A stretch of 64,000 nucleotides of DNA from Pteria penguin (Eukaryota; Mollusca; Bivalvia; Pterioida; Pteriidae): the NCBI GenBank assembly GCA_035048485.1, contig CM068589.1:5442229-5506228 (forward strand), written 5' to 3'. The notes under the pieces were generated by a model, which had not been told where the DNA came from, made no database searches, and worked only from the letters and a program-made list of their open reading frames with translations. Positions 22,226 through 33,440 of this stretch are shown here, in pieces (positions within the stretch are counted from its first letter, which is position 1; each line of letters starts with the position of its first letter). The position numbers and the translations under genes were made by a program.

Positions 22226-23839
22226 TATTGCAGTTACACCAATTAAGTCTGATGTTTTGTTAAAGTATCTTCTTTCTTACCCCAATCAAGATGATGCTTT
22301 GTTGTTATATAAAGGTTTTTCAGAAGGTTTCAAACTGCATTATGAAGGACTTAGAGAGGCAATTGAATTTGATAGCGTTAAATCTATAAAACTGCATGAA
22401 AATGAAGCAATAGGTGTTATTTTGAAAGAAGTTAAATTGGGTAGAATTGCAGGACCATTCAGGGCTAGGCCTTTAAATAATTTGCGAGTGTCACCTATAG
22501 GTTTAATACCAAAAAAGGATGGTTCTTGGAGGCTCATACATCATTTGTCATATCCAAAAGGTGCAAGTGTAAATAGCTTTATTGATCATAAATACTGTTC
22601 TGTACAATATACATCATTTGATACTGCTTTAAATATGCTTTCAAATTTAGGAAAAGGGGCATTAGTTGCTAGATTAGACATTAAAAGTGCTTTTAGGTTA
22701 TTACCAATACACCCTTCTGATTTTGAATTGCTTGGTTATAAAGTTAATGGTCTCTATTTTGTTGATAAATGCTTGCCATTTGGCTGCTCAATATCTTGCT
22801 CCTTGTTTGAAAAGTTTTCAACCTTCTTAGAATGGGAATTGATGCGTAGATCAGATAATCAAAATATTGTTCATTATTTGGATGACTTTTTGGTAGCAGG
22901 AAAGGCTAATTCTAATGAATGCAATAGGCTTATGTATTGTTATAGGGATATGTGTGATGAGTTTGGTGTTCCTTTAGCAGAAGATAAAACCATAGGGCCG
23001 TGTACTATACTTACATTTTTGGGTCTACACATAGATACAAATAAGATGATGGTTAGAATTCCTGATGAAAAACTTCAAAAGCTTGAAAAAGCGTTATGTG
23101 AAATTTACTTAAAAAAGAAAACTACGTTAAAAGAGCTACAATCGGTGACGGGGTTGTTATGTTTCTGTTCACGTGCTATACCTTCGGCTAGGGCATTTAT
23201 AAGGCGTTTTTATGATGCAATGTCGGGTTTACGTCAACCTTATCACCGTCTCCGGGTAAACATAGGAATGAAAGAAGATATCAAAGTATGGTTAACATTT
23301 TTGAAATTGTTCAATGGTGTTTATTATTTTGATTATAAGCCATGGGTTGATATGTGTGACATTTCTTTGTATACAGATAGTGCGGGCGGTAGTCATTTAG
23401 GATGTGCTGCGATATTTGAGACACACTGGGTTGTTTTGCAATGGCCAACTGATTGGCATGATAAAATGGTGATGAAAGATATTACATTTCTAGAATTGGT
23501 CCCAATTTCATTACCTTTTTATATTTGGGATAGTCAATTTGTAAATAAAAAACTAATTTTGTACACAGATAATATGGCATTAGTTCAAATTTTGAATAAA
23601 AAAAAACTTCTAGATCTAGGAGAGTTATGCAACTGTTAAGGCCTTTAGTGTTGCGTTGTATGATATATGATATTCAGTTTAAGGCTGTGCATATAGTAGG
23701 AAAGAGAAATAATTTAGCTGATGCTCTTTCTCGACAGCAATGGGAAAGATTTCGGCAATCATTCCCGAAGGCCGACGAGAATCCAGTGGTAGTACCTCAG
23801 TCATTTATCCAGATGCTCTCAACAATAGAAAAAAACTAA
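22182..23839 (+). CDS. Ngaro reverse transcriptase-RNase H (one frameshift)
   Basis: The frame is open from 22137; the first ATG is at 22182. RT motifs are visible: ARLDIKSAFRLLPI (motif A aspartate), LPFGCSIS, and VHYLDDFLVAG, a YLDD active-site box. RNase H follows with LYTDSAGG, an ELVPI glutamate and LYTDNMALVQ, ending NNLADALSRQQW. The zero frame breaks at an A9 run (23598-23606). The rest of RNase H is in the -1 frame, from TSRSRRVMQLLRP to a stop at 23839. One A fewer would restore the frame, so this is a single insertion, an assembly error, or slippage. It overlaps the recombinase ORF by 100 bp. Confidence 0.88.
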
Positions 23840-24732
23840 TTCTAAAGGCAGCAGTGTCTGAAAGCACTTCAAAAATGTACAATAATGCCTTGCGTGTATT
23901 TTATTTATTTCGTATTTCTCAAGGTCATCAGCTGCTTTGGCCTCCGGTGGTGAACCATGTTACTGATTTTGTTGCCTATTTATCTATAAAAGGTTATGCC
24001 TCAAGTACTATTAGACCATATCTATCAGCTATAGCGTTTCAATGTAAAATGTGTAACTTTGAAGATGTAACACAGTCATTTGTAATCAGTAAAATGATTA
24101 CGGGTATCTCTAGACTTGATAAACGAAAGGATTTAAGAATGCCAAAAACGTTTGATGTTTTGAATAAACTGGTACAATCTCTGTCAGTGGTATGCATGTC
24201 AAATTATGAGGCTACACTTTTTACAACTTTATACACGATAACATTTTTTGTTTTTTTTAGAGTGGGTGAATTAGTAGTAAATTCAAGAACTGATCATGGT
24301 CATGCCATTTTAAAATCGAATATAAAGTTTATACCAGGTATTAATTCTTTAGAAATTAATTTATGTCACTCAAAGACTGATCAGTCTGGTTTGGGCTCAG
24401 TGATTTGTTTGCCAGCAACTGGTAAATCAGTTTGTCCTGTTAAAGCGTTTAAAATTTATGATCTTAATAGGCCAAATTTCCCAGGTGTTTATTTTCGCCA
24501 TGCTTCTGGAAGTCCAGTGACTCGATACCAATTTATAGCTGTACTTAACAAATGTTTGCATAATGCAGGGATTGACTCTCGATTTTACAAGTCTCATTCA
24601 TTTAGAATTGGCGCTGCAACTTCTGCAGCTTTAGTTGGGTTAAGTGATGATGAAATAACATGTTGTGGTCGTTGGAAATCTAATTCTTTCAAATCTTATA
24701 TTCGAGTTCCAACTAAGTCGTTTAAGATTTAA
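23740..24732 (+). CDS. Ngaro tyrosine recombinase
   Basis: 330 residues from ATG. The N-terminal half resembles a core-binding domain (SKMYNNALRVFYLF). The catalytic domain has the arginine in FFRVGELV, then HSFRIGAATSAAL (HxxR) and a C-terminal tyrosine in FKSYIRV, so the R-H-R-Y set is intact. In this order of elements the enzyme inserts the circular cDNA by site-specific recombination using the split repeats. A nucleoside-independent short overlap with RNase H at the start is usual for such compact elements. Confidence 0.9.
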   Translation: MGKISAIIPEGRRESSGSTSVIYPDALNNRKKLILKAAVSESTSKMYNNALRVFYLFRISQGHQLLWPPVVNHVTDFVAYLSIKGYASSTIRPYLSAIAFQCKMCNFEDVTQSFVISKMITGISRLDKRKDLRMPKTFDVLNKLVQSLSVVCMSNYEATLFTTLYTITFFVFFRVGELVVNSRTDHGHAILKSNIKFIPGINSLEINLCHSKTDQSGLGSVICLPATGKSVCPVKAFKIYDLNRPNFPGVYFRHASGSPVTRYQFIAVLNKCLHNAGIDSRFYKSHSFRIGAATSAALVGLSDDEITCCGRWKSNSFKSYIRVPTKSFKI

Positions 24733-24737
24733 ATTAA

Positions 24738-25385
24738 CAATACCCAAGTATTTTAGGTAACTTTGTAAGGATTTGGATTGTGGGATCTTCAATAATATCC
24801 AATGCCTTCTTACGGGCTAAGCAGTCATCGTTTGGTGCTGATTTAGAGTTAAAAAGACACAATGCTAGTATTTTATGGCAAGGACAGAGGGGTATGACAT
24901 GGGGAAAATTACAGAAGAAAATTGAAACCCTACTAAAATATGAAGATCCGCCAGATATTTTACTTATTCACTGTGGAGGTAACAATATAGGTCAAGGTCA
25001 GAAATCTATTGTTTTGAGAAAGTCTATGGAAAAAACTTTACAGCAGTACAATAACAGATTTCCAAATACTAAGATTGTGTGGTCACAAATTTTACCTCGA
25101 TCATCTTGGAGAAGTTCAATTGATTCTAAAATTTTGGATAAAGTTCGTATACGATTAAATAGTAGAATGGCCGCTCTAGTGGTCAGATTGGGAGGAGGGT
25201 ATATAAAGTACCCAGAGTTGAGTCATTTTAATGAACATTTGTTTGCTGCTGATAAAGTTCATTTAAATAATGCTGGCAATGATATTTTTCTTTATAGAGT
25301 TCAGCAAGCATTGCAATCATTTTTAACATCCAACACGTATGTATCACCAAGTAGTGGAGAATTTGGTCCATGGCTGCATTTATAA
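24738..25385 (+). CDS. Ngaro SGNH-type hydrolase domain (ORF4)
   Basis: The open frame runs from just after a TAA at 24735. The conserved region starts RIWIVGSSI (block I, GxS), then LLIHCGGNNIG (block III, GGN) and DKVHLNNAG (block V, DxxH), so Ser, Asn, Asp and His of SGNH hydrolases are present. Ngaro elements are known to carry such an ORF; its substrate is not established. There is no ATG before block I (the frame opens at a GTG at 24780, and the first internal Met is about 40 residues in). Translation therefore probably continues from the recombinase by an unknown bypass of the stop at 24730-24732, or by splicing. Confidence 0.8.
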   Translation, partial: QYPSILGNFVRIWIVGSSIISNAFLRAKQSSFGADLELKRHNASILWQGQRGMTWGKLQKKIETLLKYEDPPDILLIHCGGNNIGQGQKSIVLRKSMEKTLQQYNNRFPNTKIVWSQILPRSSWRSSIDSKILDKVRIRLNSRMAALVVRLGGGYIKYPELSHFNEHLFAADKVHLNNAGNDIFLYRVQQALQSFLTSNTYVSPSSGEFGPWLHL

Positions 25386-25750
25386 TACATTGCAAATTTA
25401 TTGCCAATTGCATATTGCATATTTTTGCTACAGAATTTGTTGTAGTTATTTGCATTATTTGCTTAGAATGAATAATTTGATTACTTAATTTGGTGGGCTC
25501 CTTTTATAATGTTAGTCTACATAGAATACATTTGCAAAGATAATGCCATTTAATGATTTATAAAATAAAATTTTAGTATTTATTTTGGTTCTGCCTTAAT
25601 TTGAATTTCAATTTGGAAACATAATTTTATTTTAAATTTATGAAACATTAACTTATTTCTTTAAATTTCATTGCATTTCAATGTGGGCTAGTTATATTGA
25701 ATTTTTATCTATTGCTGTTACTGGTGGCGCTGGCTAGTTGTCTAGCCATT

Positions 25751-26179
25751 TGGCAGTTTTTCGCGCGTTCACCAGTATTTGATATCTAATTGTATTTCAT
25801 TTTAATTCATTTCAATTGGCATTTCATTTATTTATTATTTAGATGTCATTTTGAATCGCTGATCTCAGGGTTCAATTGTGTCATCTATATATAATTGTAT
25901 TTTCAATTTTCTGATTTATTTATTTGGATGCCCATAAGATCCAAGTTGGGTCTTGGCTCCTTTATTAATTTGCAGTCATGGCCAAATATCGCCAAACAAG
26001 AAATAAAAGTAATAAATAAAGTAATAAATAATCATATCAAAATAAATACATTTTGTTGTTATTATGTGGTTACAATGTATTTAATTATATTAATACAGGG
26101 ATTTGATATAGCTGACAATTCAGTTCAAATTATGGCATGGTATTGTTTGTCGTGTAAAAAAGTCGAAGTCTTTAATAAT
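25751..26179 (+). repeat. Ngaro split direct repeat B1
   Basis: 429 bp identical to 26505-26933, offset 754 bp. Starts tggcagtttttcgcgcgttc and ends tctttaataat. The 97-residue ORF inside is repeated identically in B2 and is not considered a gene. Confidence 0.93.
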
Positions 26180-26346
26180 AAGATTTAATCCTATATATTA
26201 AATCGATTTATTAACGCAAGACACCTCTTACTATATGTAAGTATGATAACTCTATAATCTATTTAACTCACGTTTTGTGACACGTGTGCCAGAGTATTTA
26301 AATAGCGTGATATTTTACAATGTGTTCAGTTTGGAAAAAACTTTTT
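26176..26346 (+). repeat. Ngaro split direct repeat A2
   Basis: Matches A1 with one mismatch. It overlaps the last 4 bases (TAAT) of B1, and is followed by a 158-bp spacer beginning ccctcccaccccaccc before B2. Confidence 0.93.
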
Positions 26347-26504
26347 CCCTCCCACCCCACCCAACTTAATTTTGTATTTGTAGAATTTTGATACTGCGGG
26401 AAAGTTTTAATTTATTATTCCAGGTTATCCATGAATTCAAGGATTTACTATCAATCGTCATGACTGTAGCTGGCATATTGTTGTGTGAAAGACTTTATGG
26501 ATGG

Positions 26505-26933
26505 TGGCAGTTTTTCGCGCGTTCACCAGTATTTGATATCTAATTGTATTTCATTTTAATTCATTTCAATTGGCATTTCATTTATTTATTATTTAGATGT
26601 CATTTTGAATCGCTGATCTCAGGGTTCAATTGTGTCATCTATATATAATTGTATTTTCAATTTTCTGATTTATTTATTTGGATGCCCATAAGATCCAAGT
26701 TGGGTCTTGGCTCCTTTATTAATTTGCAGTCATGGCCAAATATCGCCAAACAAGAAATAAAAGTAATAAATAAAGTAATAAATAATCATATCAAAATAAA
26801 TACATTTTGTTGTTATTATGTGGTTACAATGTATTTAATTATATTAATACAGGGATTTGATATAGCTGACAATTCAGTTCAAATTATGGCATGGTATTGT
26901 TTGTCGTGTAAAAAAGTCGAAGTCTTTAATAAT
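26505..26933 (+). repeat. Ngaro split direct repeat B2 (3' end)
   Basis: Copy of B1 that ends the element at tttaataat, followed by host DNA gtgaccaagtcgc. Several aataaa hexamers here could serve as polyadenylation signals. Confidence 0.93.
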
Positions 26934-27412
26934 GTGACCAAGTCGCTACATTAAAGCGACTTGCTGTAGTGTTTTTAAGATTAATGAAATTAATAAAAGA
27001 AAGAAAGAAAGAAAAAGTAATACATTGCAAGAATTGATCGTATTAATTCCATATCATGCTTATCGTATAATCAAATATCATTGAAGGTTCATCAGATCCA
27101 AATTTAACCACACCTATTATGTAGTTTCATTGGGACATCACAATTAAATTCATATTTGACAGGACATTTATTTATGACGTCGCAATGAAAAAATGTGCCA
27201 AAAAGGTCCAGGTATTTGACAATCAGTCAATTGTAATCACAAACCCAGTTTTCAGAGCCTCTACACTGACCCGACACATATACTTTCAATTCACCGATAG
27301 AAAAGTGAGAAATTTTAGAAGTGCCTCCCACATGTACAGCTGTGTCGTTAGGTTGGTTATTTGGCTAATACGTTTAGTTCAAATTAGTTTGCTCTTCATA
27401 CTTTAGACAGTG
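26934..27412. other. Unique DNA between Ngaro and the 34-bp satellite
   Basis: Contains a small hairpin right after the element (agtcgcta-catta-aagcgact) and an (AAAG)n run at 26997-27013. A 46-codon minus-strand frame near 27205-27345 has no splice or family support. Confidence 0.4.
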
Positions 27413-30400
27413 TCGACATTGAGCAGCACTTTTAAAATAGACAGTGTTGGCAATGAGCATCACTTATACTTTAGAAAGTTTCGGCATTGAGCATCAATTA
27501 CACTTTAGACAGTGTCGGCATGGAGCATCACTTATACTTTGGACAGTGTCGGCATTGAGCATCACTTATACTTTAGACAGTGTCGACATTGAGTATCACT
27601 TTATACTTTAGACGGTGTCGGCATTGAATATCACTTTATACTTTAGACAGTTTCGGCATTGAGCATCACTTATACTTTAGACAGTGTCGGCATTGAGTAT
27701 CACTTATACTTTAGACAGTTTCGGCACTGAGCATCACTTATACTTTAGACAATTTCGGCATTGAGCATCACTTATACTTTAGACAGTGTCTGCATTGAGC
27801 AACACTTTTAAAATAGACAGTGTTGGCAATGAGCATCACTTATACTTTAGAAAGTTTCGGCATTGAGCATCAATTACACTTTAGACAGTGTCGGCATGGA
27901 GCATCACTTATACTTTGGACAGTGTCGGAATTGAGCATCACTTATACTTTAGAAAGTGTCGGCATTGAATATCACTTATACTTTAGACAGTTTCGGCGCT
28001 GAGCATCACTTATACTTTAGACAATTTCGGCATTGAGCATCACTTATACTTTAGACAATGTCTGCATTGAGCATCACTTATACCTTAGACAGTGTCGGCA
28101 CAGAATATCATATTATACTTTAAACAGTGTTGGTATTGAGCATCACTTACACTTTAGACAGTGTCGACATTGAGTATCACTTTATACTTAAGACAGTGTC
28201 GACATTGAGCATCACTTTTAAAATAAACAGTGTTGGCAATGAGCATCACTTATACTTTAGAAAGTGTCGGCATTGAGCATCATTTACACTTTAGACAGTG
28301 TCGGCATGGAGCATCACTTATACTTTGGACAGTGTCGGCATTGAGCATCACTTATACTTTAGACAGTGTCGACATTGAGTATTACTTTATACTTTAGACA
28401 TTGTCGGCATTGAGTATCACTTTATACTTTACACAGTTTCGGCATTGAGCATCACTTATACTTTAGACAGTGTCGGCATTGAGTATCACTTATACTTTAG
28501 ACAGTTTCGGCATTGAGCATCACTTATACTTTAGACAGTGTCTGCAATGAGCATCACTTTATACATTAGACAACGTCGGCATTGAGCATCACTTATACCT
28601 TAGACAGTGTCGGCACAGAATATCACATCATACTTTAAACAGTGTTGGTATTGAGCATCACTTACACGTTAGACAGTGTCGGCATTAATCATCACTTATA
28701 CTTTAGACAGTGTCAAGATTGAGTATCACTTTATACTTAAGACAGTGTTGGCATTGAGCATCATTTATACTTTAGACCGTGTTGGCATTAGGTATCACAT
28801 TATACTTTAGACAGTGTTGGTTTTGAGCATAACTTACACTTTAGAGGGTGTCGGCATTGATTATCAGTTATACTTTAGACAGTGTCGGTATTGAGTATCA
28901 TTATACTTTAGACAGTGTCGGCATTGAGTATCATTTATACTTTAGACAGTGTCAGTATTGAGCATCACTTATACTTTAGACAGTTTCGGCATTGAACATC
29001 ACTTATGCTTTAGACAGTGTCAGTATTATACATCACTTATACTTTAGACAGTGTCGGCATTGAGTATCATTTATACTTTAGACAGTGTCGGTATTGAGCA
29101 TCACTTATACTTTAGACAGTGTCGGCATTGAGCATCAATTACACTTTAGACAGTGTCGGCATTGAGCATCACTTATACTTTGGACAGTGTCGGCATTGAG
29201 CATCACTTATACTTTAGACAGTGTCGACATTGAGCATCACTTATACTTTAGACAGTGTCGGCATTGAGTATCATTTGTACTTTAGACAGTTTCAGCACTG
29301 AGCATCACTTATTCTTTAGACAGTTTAGGCATTGAGTATCATTTATACTTTAGACAATGTCGGCATTGAGTATCACTTTATACTTTAGACAGTTTCGGTA
29401 TTGAGCATCATTTATACGTTAAACAGTGTCGGTATTGTGCATCACTTATACTTTAGACAGTGTCGGCATTGAGTATCACTTTATACTTTAGACAGTGTCG
29501 GCATTGAGTATCACTTTATACTTTAGACAGTTTCGGTATTGAGCATCATTTATACTTTAGACATTGTCGGCATTGAGCATCACTTATACTTTAGACTGTT
29601 TCGGCATTGAGCATCACATATATTTTAGACAGTGTCGGCATTGAGTATCACTTATACTTTAGACAGTTTCGGCACTGAGCATCACTTATACTTTAGATAA
29701 TTTCGGCATTGAGCATCACTTATAGTTTAGACAGTGTTGGCATTAAGTATCACATTATACTTTAGACTGTTGGTTTTGAGCATAACTTACACTTTAGAGA
29801 GTGTCGACATTGATTATCACTTATACTTTAAAAGTGTCGGTATTGAGCATCATTTATACTTTAGACAGTGTCTGCACTGAGCATCACTTATGCTTTAGAC
29901 AGTGTCGGCATTGAGCATCACTTATAGTTTAGACAGTGTTGGCATTAAGTATCACATTATACGTTAGACATTGTCGGCATTGAGCATCACTTATGCTTTA
30001 GACAGTGTCGGCAGTAAGCATCACTTATACGTTAGACACTTTCGGCACTGAGCATCATTTATGCTTTAGACAGTGTCGGCATTGAGCAGCATTTATACTT
30101 TAGACAGTGTTCGTATTGAGCATCACTTATACTTTAGACAGTTTCGGCACTGAGCATCACTTATTCTTTAGACAGTTTCGGCATGGAGCATCACTTATAC
30201 TTAAGACACTTTCGGCATTGAACATCACTTATACTTTAGACAGTGTCGAAATTGAGCATCACTTATACTTTAGACAGTGTCGGCATTGAGTATCATTTAT
30301 ACTTTAGATAGTGTCGGCTGTGAGCATCACTTCTACTTTAGACAGTGTTAGTTTTGTGCATAACTTACACTTTAGAGAGTGTCGGCATTGATTATCACTT

Positions 30401-30515
30401 ATACTTTAGAAAGTGTCGGTATTGAGTATCACATTATACTTTAGACAATTTCGGCATTGAGCATCACTTATGCTTAAGACAGTGTCGGCATTGAGTATCA
30501 CATTATACTTTAGAC
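27413..30515. repeat. 34-bp minisatellite, about 90 units
   Basis: The unit is close to gagcatcacttatactttag plus acagtgtcggcatt. Variants alternate catcacttt/catcactt, gtgtcgg/gtttcgg and gag/gagt. A larger pattern is visible at the left: a marker unit with cacttttaaaatag recurs at 27421, 27797 and 28207, that is, every 11-12 units. Short ORFs across it reflect the 3x34 = 102-bp periodicity only. Confidence 0.95.
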
Positions 30516-30900
30516 AAGCAGCATAGTGTTCCATGAAAACCGGGATCATCGATCTTTTCTTACAGTAATGACAAAATAATAATAAAAATACATTTACCTA
30601 TTTGTGGATATGGCTGATATTAACAAAGTGAGTTATTTCTCCTTGTTCATTAAATAAGTGGAGTACAAAAATCAAAACGGAGTGGTATAAAATTAGTGGA
30701 GTACAGGAATCAGAACGGAATGGTATAAAAACTGTTCATCTAAACTACTAAATTTTTTCATGTATAGTGAATGAACGGTAAAATACATTCAGTCAAGTAA
30801 AAACGATCTTTATATACTTCACCGTGATATGAGAGAGAGTCCTTATCTGGGGCCCCCAGATTAACTTATAGTACATATATATATATATATAATATAATAT
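30516..30900. other. Spacer between two minisatellites
   Basis: About 385 bp of non-repetitive DNA with a short tandem of gtggagtaca-aaatca-aacgga-tggtataaaa, and an AT run at 30876-30900. No gene seen. Confidence 0.5.
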
Positions 30901-33255
30901 ATGGTATAATGGCGGTGTAGGATCCTACCGTGCTGCCGTATTGTCTGTGGTAGTGTAATGGCGTGTATGATCTTACCGTGGTGCTGTATTGTCTGTGCTG
31001 GTGTAATGGCGGTGCATGATCCTACCTTGTAGCTGTATTGTCTGTGCTGGTGCAATGGTGGTGTATGATCCTACCGTAGTGCTGTAGTGTCGGTGCTAAT
31101 GTGTAATGGCTGTGTATGATCCTACCGTGGTGCTGTATTGTCTGTGCTGGTGTAATGGCGCTGTAAGATCCTACCATGGTGCTGTATTGTCTGTGCTGAT
31201 ATAATGGCGGTGTATGATCCTACCGTGGTGCTGTATTGTCTGTGCTGGTGTAATGGTGGGGTATGATCCTACCGTGGTGCTGTATTGTCTGTGCTGGTGT
31301 AATGGCCGTGTATGATCCTACCATGGTGTTGTATTGTCTGTGCTGGTGTAACTGTGGTATGATCCTACCATGGTGTTGCATTGTCTGTGCTAGTGTAATG
31401 GCAGTGTATGATCCTACCGCGGTGTTGTAGTGTCTGTGCTGGTATAATGGCTTTGTAGGATCCTACTGTAATGTTGTATTGTCTGAGCTGGTATACTGGC
31501 GGTGTATGAACCTACCATGGTGTTGTATTGTCTGTGCTGGTGTAATGGCCGTGTATGATCCTACCATGGTGTTGTATTGTCTGTGCTGTTGTAACTGTGG
31601 TATGATCCTACCATGGTGTTGCATTGTCTGTGCTGGTATAATGGCTTTGTAGGATCCTACTGTAATGTTGTATTGTCTGTGCTGGTATAATGGCTTTGTA
31701 GGATCCTACTGTAATGTTGTATTGTCTGAGCTGGTGTACTGGCGGTGTATGAACCTACCATGGTGTTGTATTTTCTGTGCTTCTGTAATGGTGGTGTAGG
31801 ATGTTACCGAGGTGTTGTATTTTATGCACTGGTCTAATGGCGGTGTATGATTCTACCATGGTGTTGTATTGTCTGTGCTGGTATAATGGCTGTGTATGAT
31901 TTTACAATTGTGTTGTGTTGTCTGTGCTGGTGCAATGGTGTTGTATGATCCTACCGTAATGTTGTAGTGTCGGTGCTGGTGTAATGACGGTGTATGATCC
32001 TACCGTGGTGCTGTTTGTCTGTGCTGGTGTAATGGCGGAGTATGGTCCTACCGTGGTGCTGTATTGTCTGTGCTGGTGTAATGGCGGAGTATGATACTAC
32101 CGTGGTGCTGTATTGTCTGTGCTGGTGCAATGGTGGTGTATGATCCTACCGCAGCGCTGTACTGTCTGTGCTGGTGTAATGACGGTGTATGATACTACCG
32201 TGGTGCTGTATTGTCTGTGCTGTTGTAATGGTGGTGTATGATCCTACCGTGGTGCTGTATTGTCTGTGCTAGTGCAATGATGCTGTATAATCCCACCGTA
32301 ATGCTGTTGTGTCTGTGCTGGTGTAAGATGTTACCGTGGTGTTGTATTGTCTGTGTTGGTGTAATGGCGTTGTAAGATCATACTATGGTATTGTATTTTC
32401 AGTGTTTCTGTAGTTCTGATGTAGGATCCTATCATGGTGTTTTATTGTCTGTGCTGGTGCAATGATGGTTTATAATCCCACCGTAGTAATGTTGTGTCTG
32501 TGCTGGTGTAATGGCGGTGTAGGATGTTACCGTGGTGTTGTATTGTCTGTGCTGGTGTTATGGCGGTGTATTATCCTACCATAGTGTTGTATGTTCTGCA
32601 CTGGTATAATGGCGGTGTGTGATGCTATCATGCTGTTGCATTGTCTGTGCTGGTATAATAGCTGTGTATGGTTTTACAATTGTGTTGTGTTGTTTGTGCT
32701 GGTGTAATAGTGGTGTACGATCCCACCATGATGTTGTATTTTCTCTGCTGTAGTGTAGGTACCTGCCATGGTGTTGTATTTTCTGCACTGGTATAATGGC
32801 CGTGTATGATCCCACCATGGGGTTGTATTGTCTGTGCTGGTGTAACGGTGGTATGATCCTACCGTGGTGTTGTATTGTCTGTGCTGGTATAATGGCGGTG
32901 TAGGATCCTACCATGGTTCTGTATGTTCTGTGCTGGTGTTATGGCAGTGTATGATCCTACCGTAGTTCTGTATGTTCTGTGCTGGTGTTATGACAGTGTA
33001 TGATCCTACCATGGTTCTGTATGTTCTGTGCTGGTGTTATGGCAGTGTATGATCCTACCGTAGTTCTGTATGTTCTGTGCTGGTGTTATGGCAGTGTATG
33101 ATCCTACCGTAGTTCTGTATGTTCTGTGCTGGTGTTATGACAGTGTATGATCCTACCATGGTTCTGTATGTTCTGTGCTGGTGTTATGACGTTGCACGAT
33201 TCTACCGTGGTGTGTATTGTCTATGTTGTTATAATGGCTGTGTATGACCCTATGA
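30901..33255. repeat. 49-bp minisatellite, about 48 units
   Basis: The unit is near gtgtaatggcggtgtatgat plus cctaccgtggtgctgtattgtctgtgctg. Units at 32.90-33.19 kb form a more homogeneous subarray (tagttctgtatgttctg), suggesting recent local spread. It ends about 80 bp from the dead receptor exon. Confidence 0.95.
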
Positions 33256-33332
33256 TTCTCTCATTAACTGTAATTTCATTGAATGAGTATCGTGTATCTA
33301 TCCTCTTCTCACTGGAATTCTTATTTACTTAC

Positions 33333-33440
33333 CATACATGATCACTGAAATGTTGGTTCCACGTTGACATCTGATATGCTAGCTTTAATTTGATGCTCAA
33401 AAGAGTATTGTCGAACTCTTATGACTTCTTAAATTAAGAT
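33333..33440 (-). pseudogene. Dead type-1 exon of the receptor family (G2 or relative)
   Basis: Acceptor ttccttag and donor gtaagt are intact and flank 108 bp. By alignment to the G1 exon at 7094-7197, the end reads ASISDVNVEPTFQ, stop, SCM, with TGA where the conserved tryptophan TGG is. The first part, DLNLRSHKSSTILF, is in another frame, so there is also an indel (108 is not 3n+2). Flanking intron DNA resembles that at 7.2-7.7 kb. It could belong to G2, whose tail lies 13 kb downstream on the same strand. Confidence 0.6.

Larger units (their letters stand above)
20577..26933 (+). mobile_element. Ngaro-type tyrosine-recombinase retrotransposon (DIRS order), 6.36 kb
   Basis: Complete architecture: A1 (20577-20747), ORFs for Gag, RT-RNase H, tyrosine recombinase and SGNH hydrolase, then B1 (25751-26179), A2 (26176-26346) and B2 (26505-26933). 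These split direct repeats define Ngaro/PAT-like elements, which integrate with a recombinase instead of a DDE integrase. A1 and A2 differ at one base in 171; B1 and B2 look identical over 429 bp, so the insertion is young. B1 and A2 overlap at TAAT, the probable recombination core, which is also present at both outer ends. It sits 292 bp upstream of the G2 tail exon, in the opposite orientation. Confidence 0.92.

Noticed and set aside
25895..26954. Identical 97-101 codon ORFs at 25895 and 26649
   Set aside because: They lie wholly in repeats B1 and B2 of the Ngaro element; duplication of DNA explains the identity, and there are no domain features.
27205..27345. 46-codon minus-strand frame with GELKVYVSGQCRGSENWVC, considered as a receptor exon
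   Set aside because: No splice acceptor or donor at suitable positions, and cysteine spacing does not fit types 1-3.
27413..30515. CRISPR-like appearance of the 34-bp repeat
   Set aside because: There are no unique spacers between units, the context is eukaryotic, and no cas-like genes exist. It is a minisatellite.
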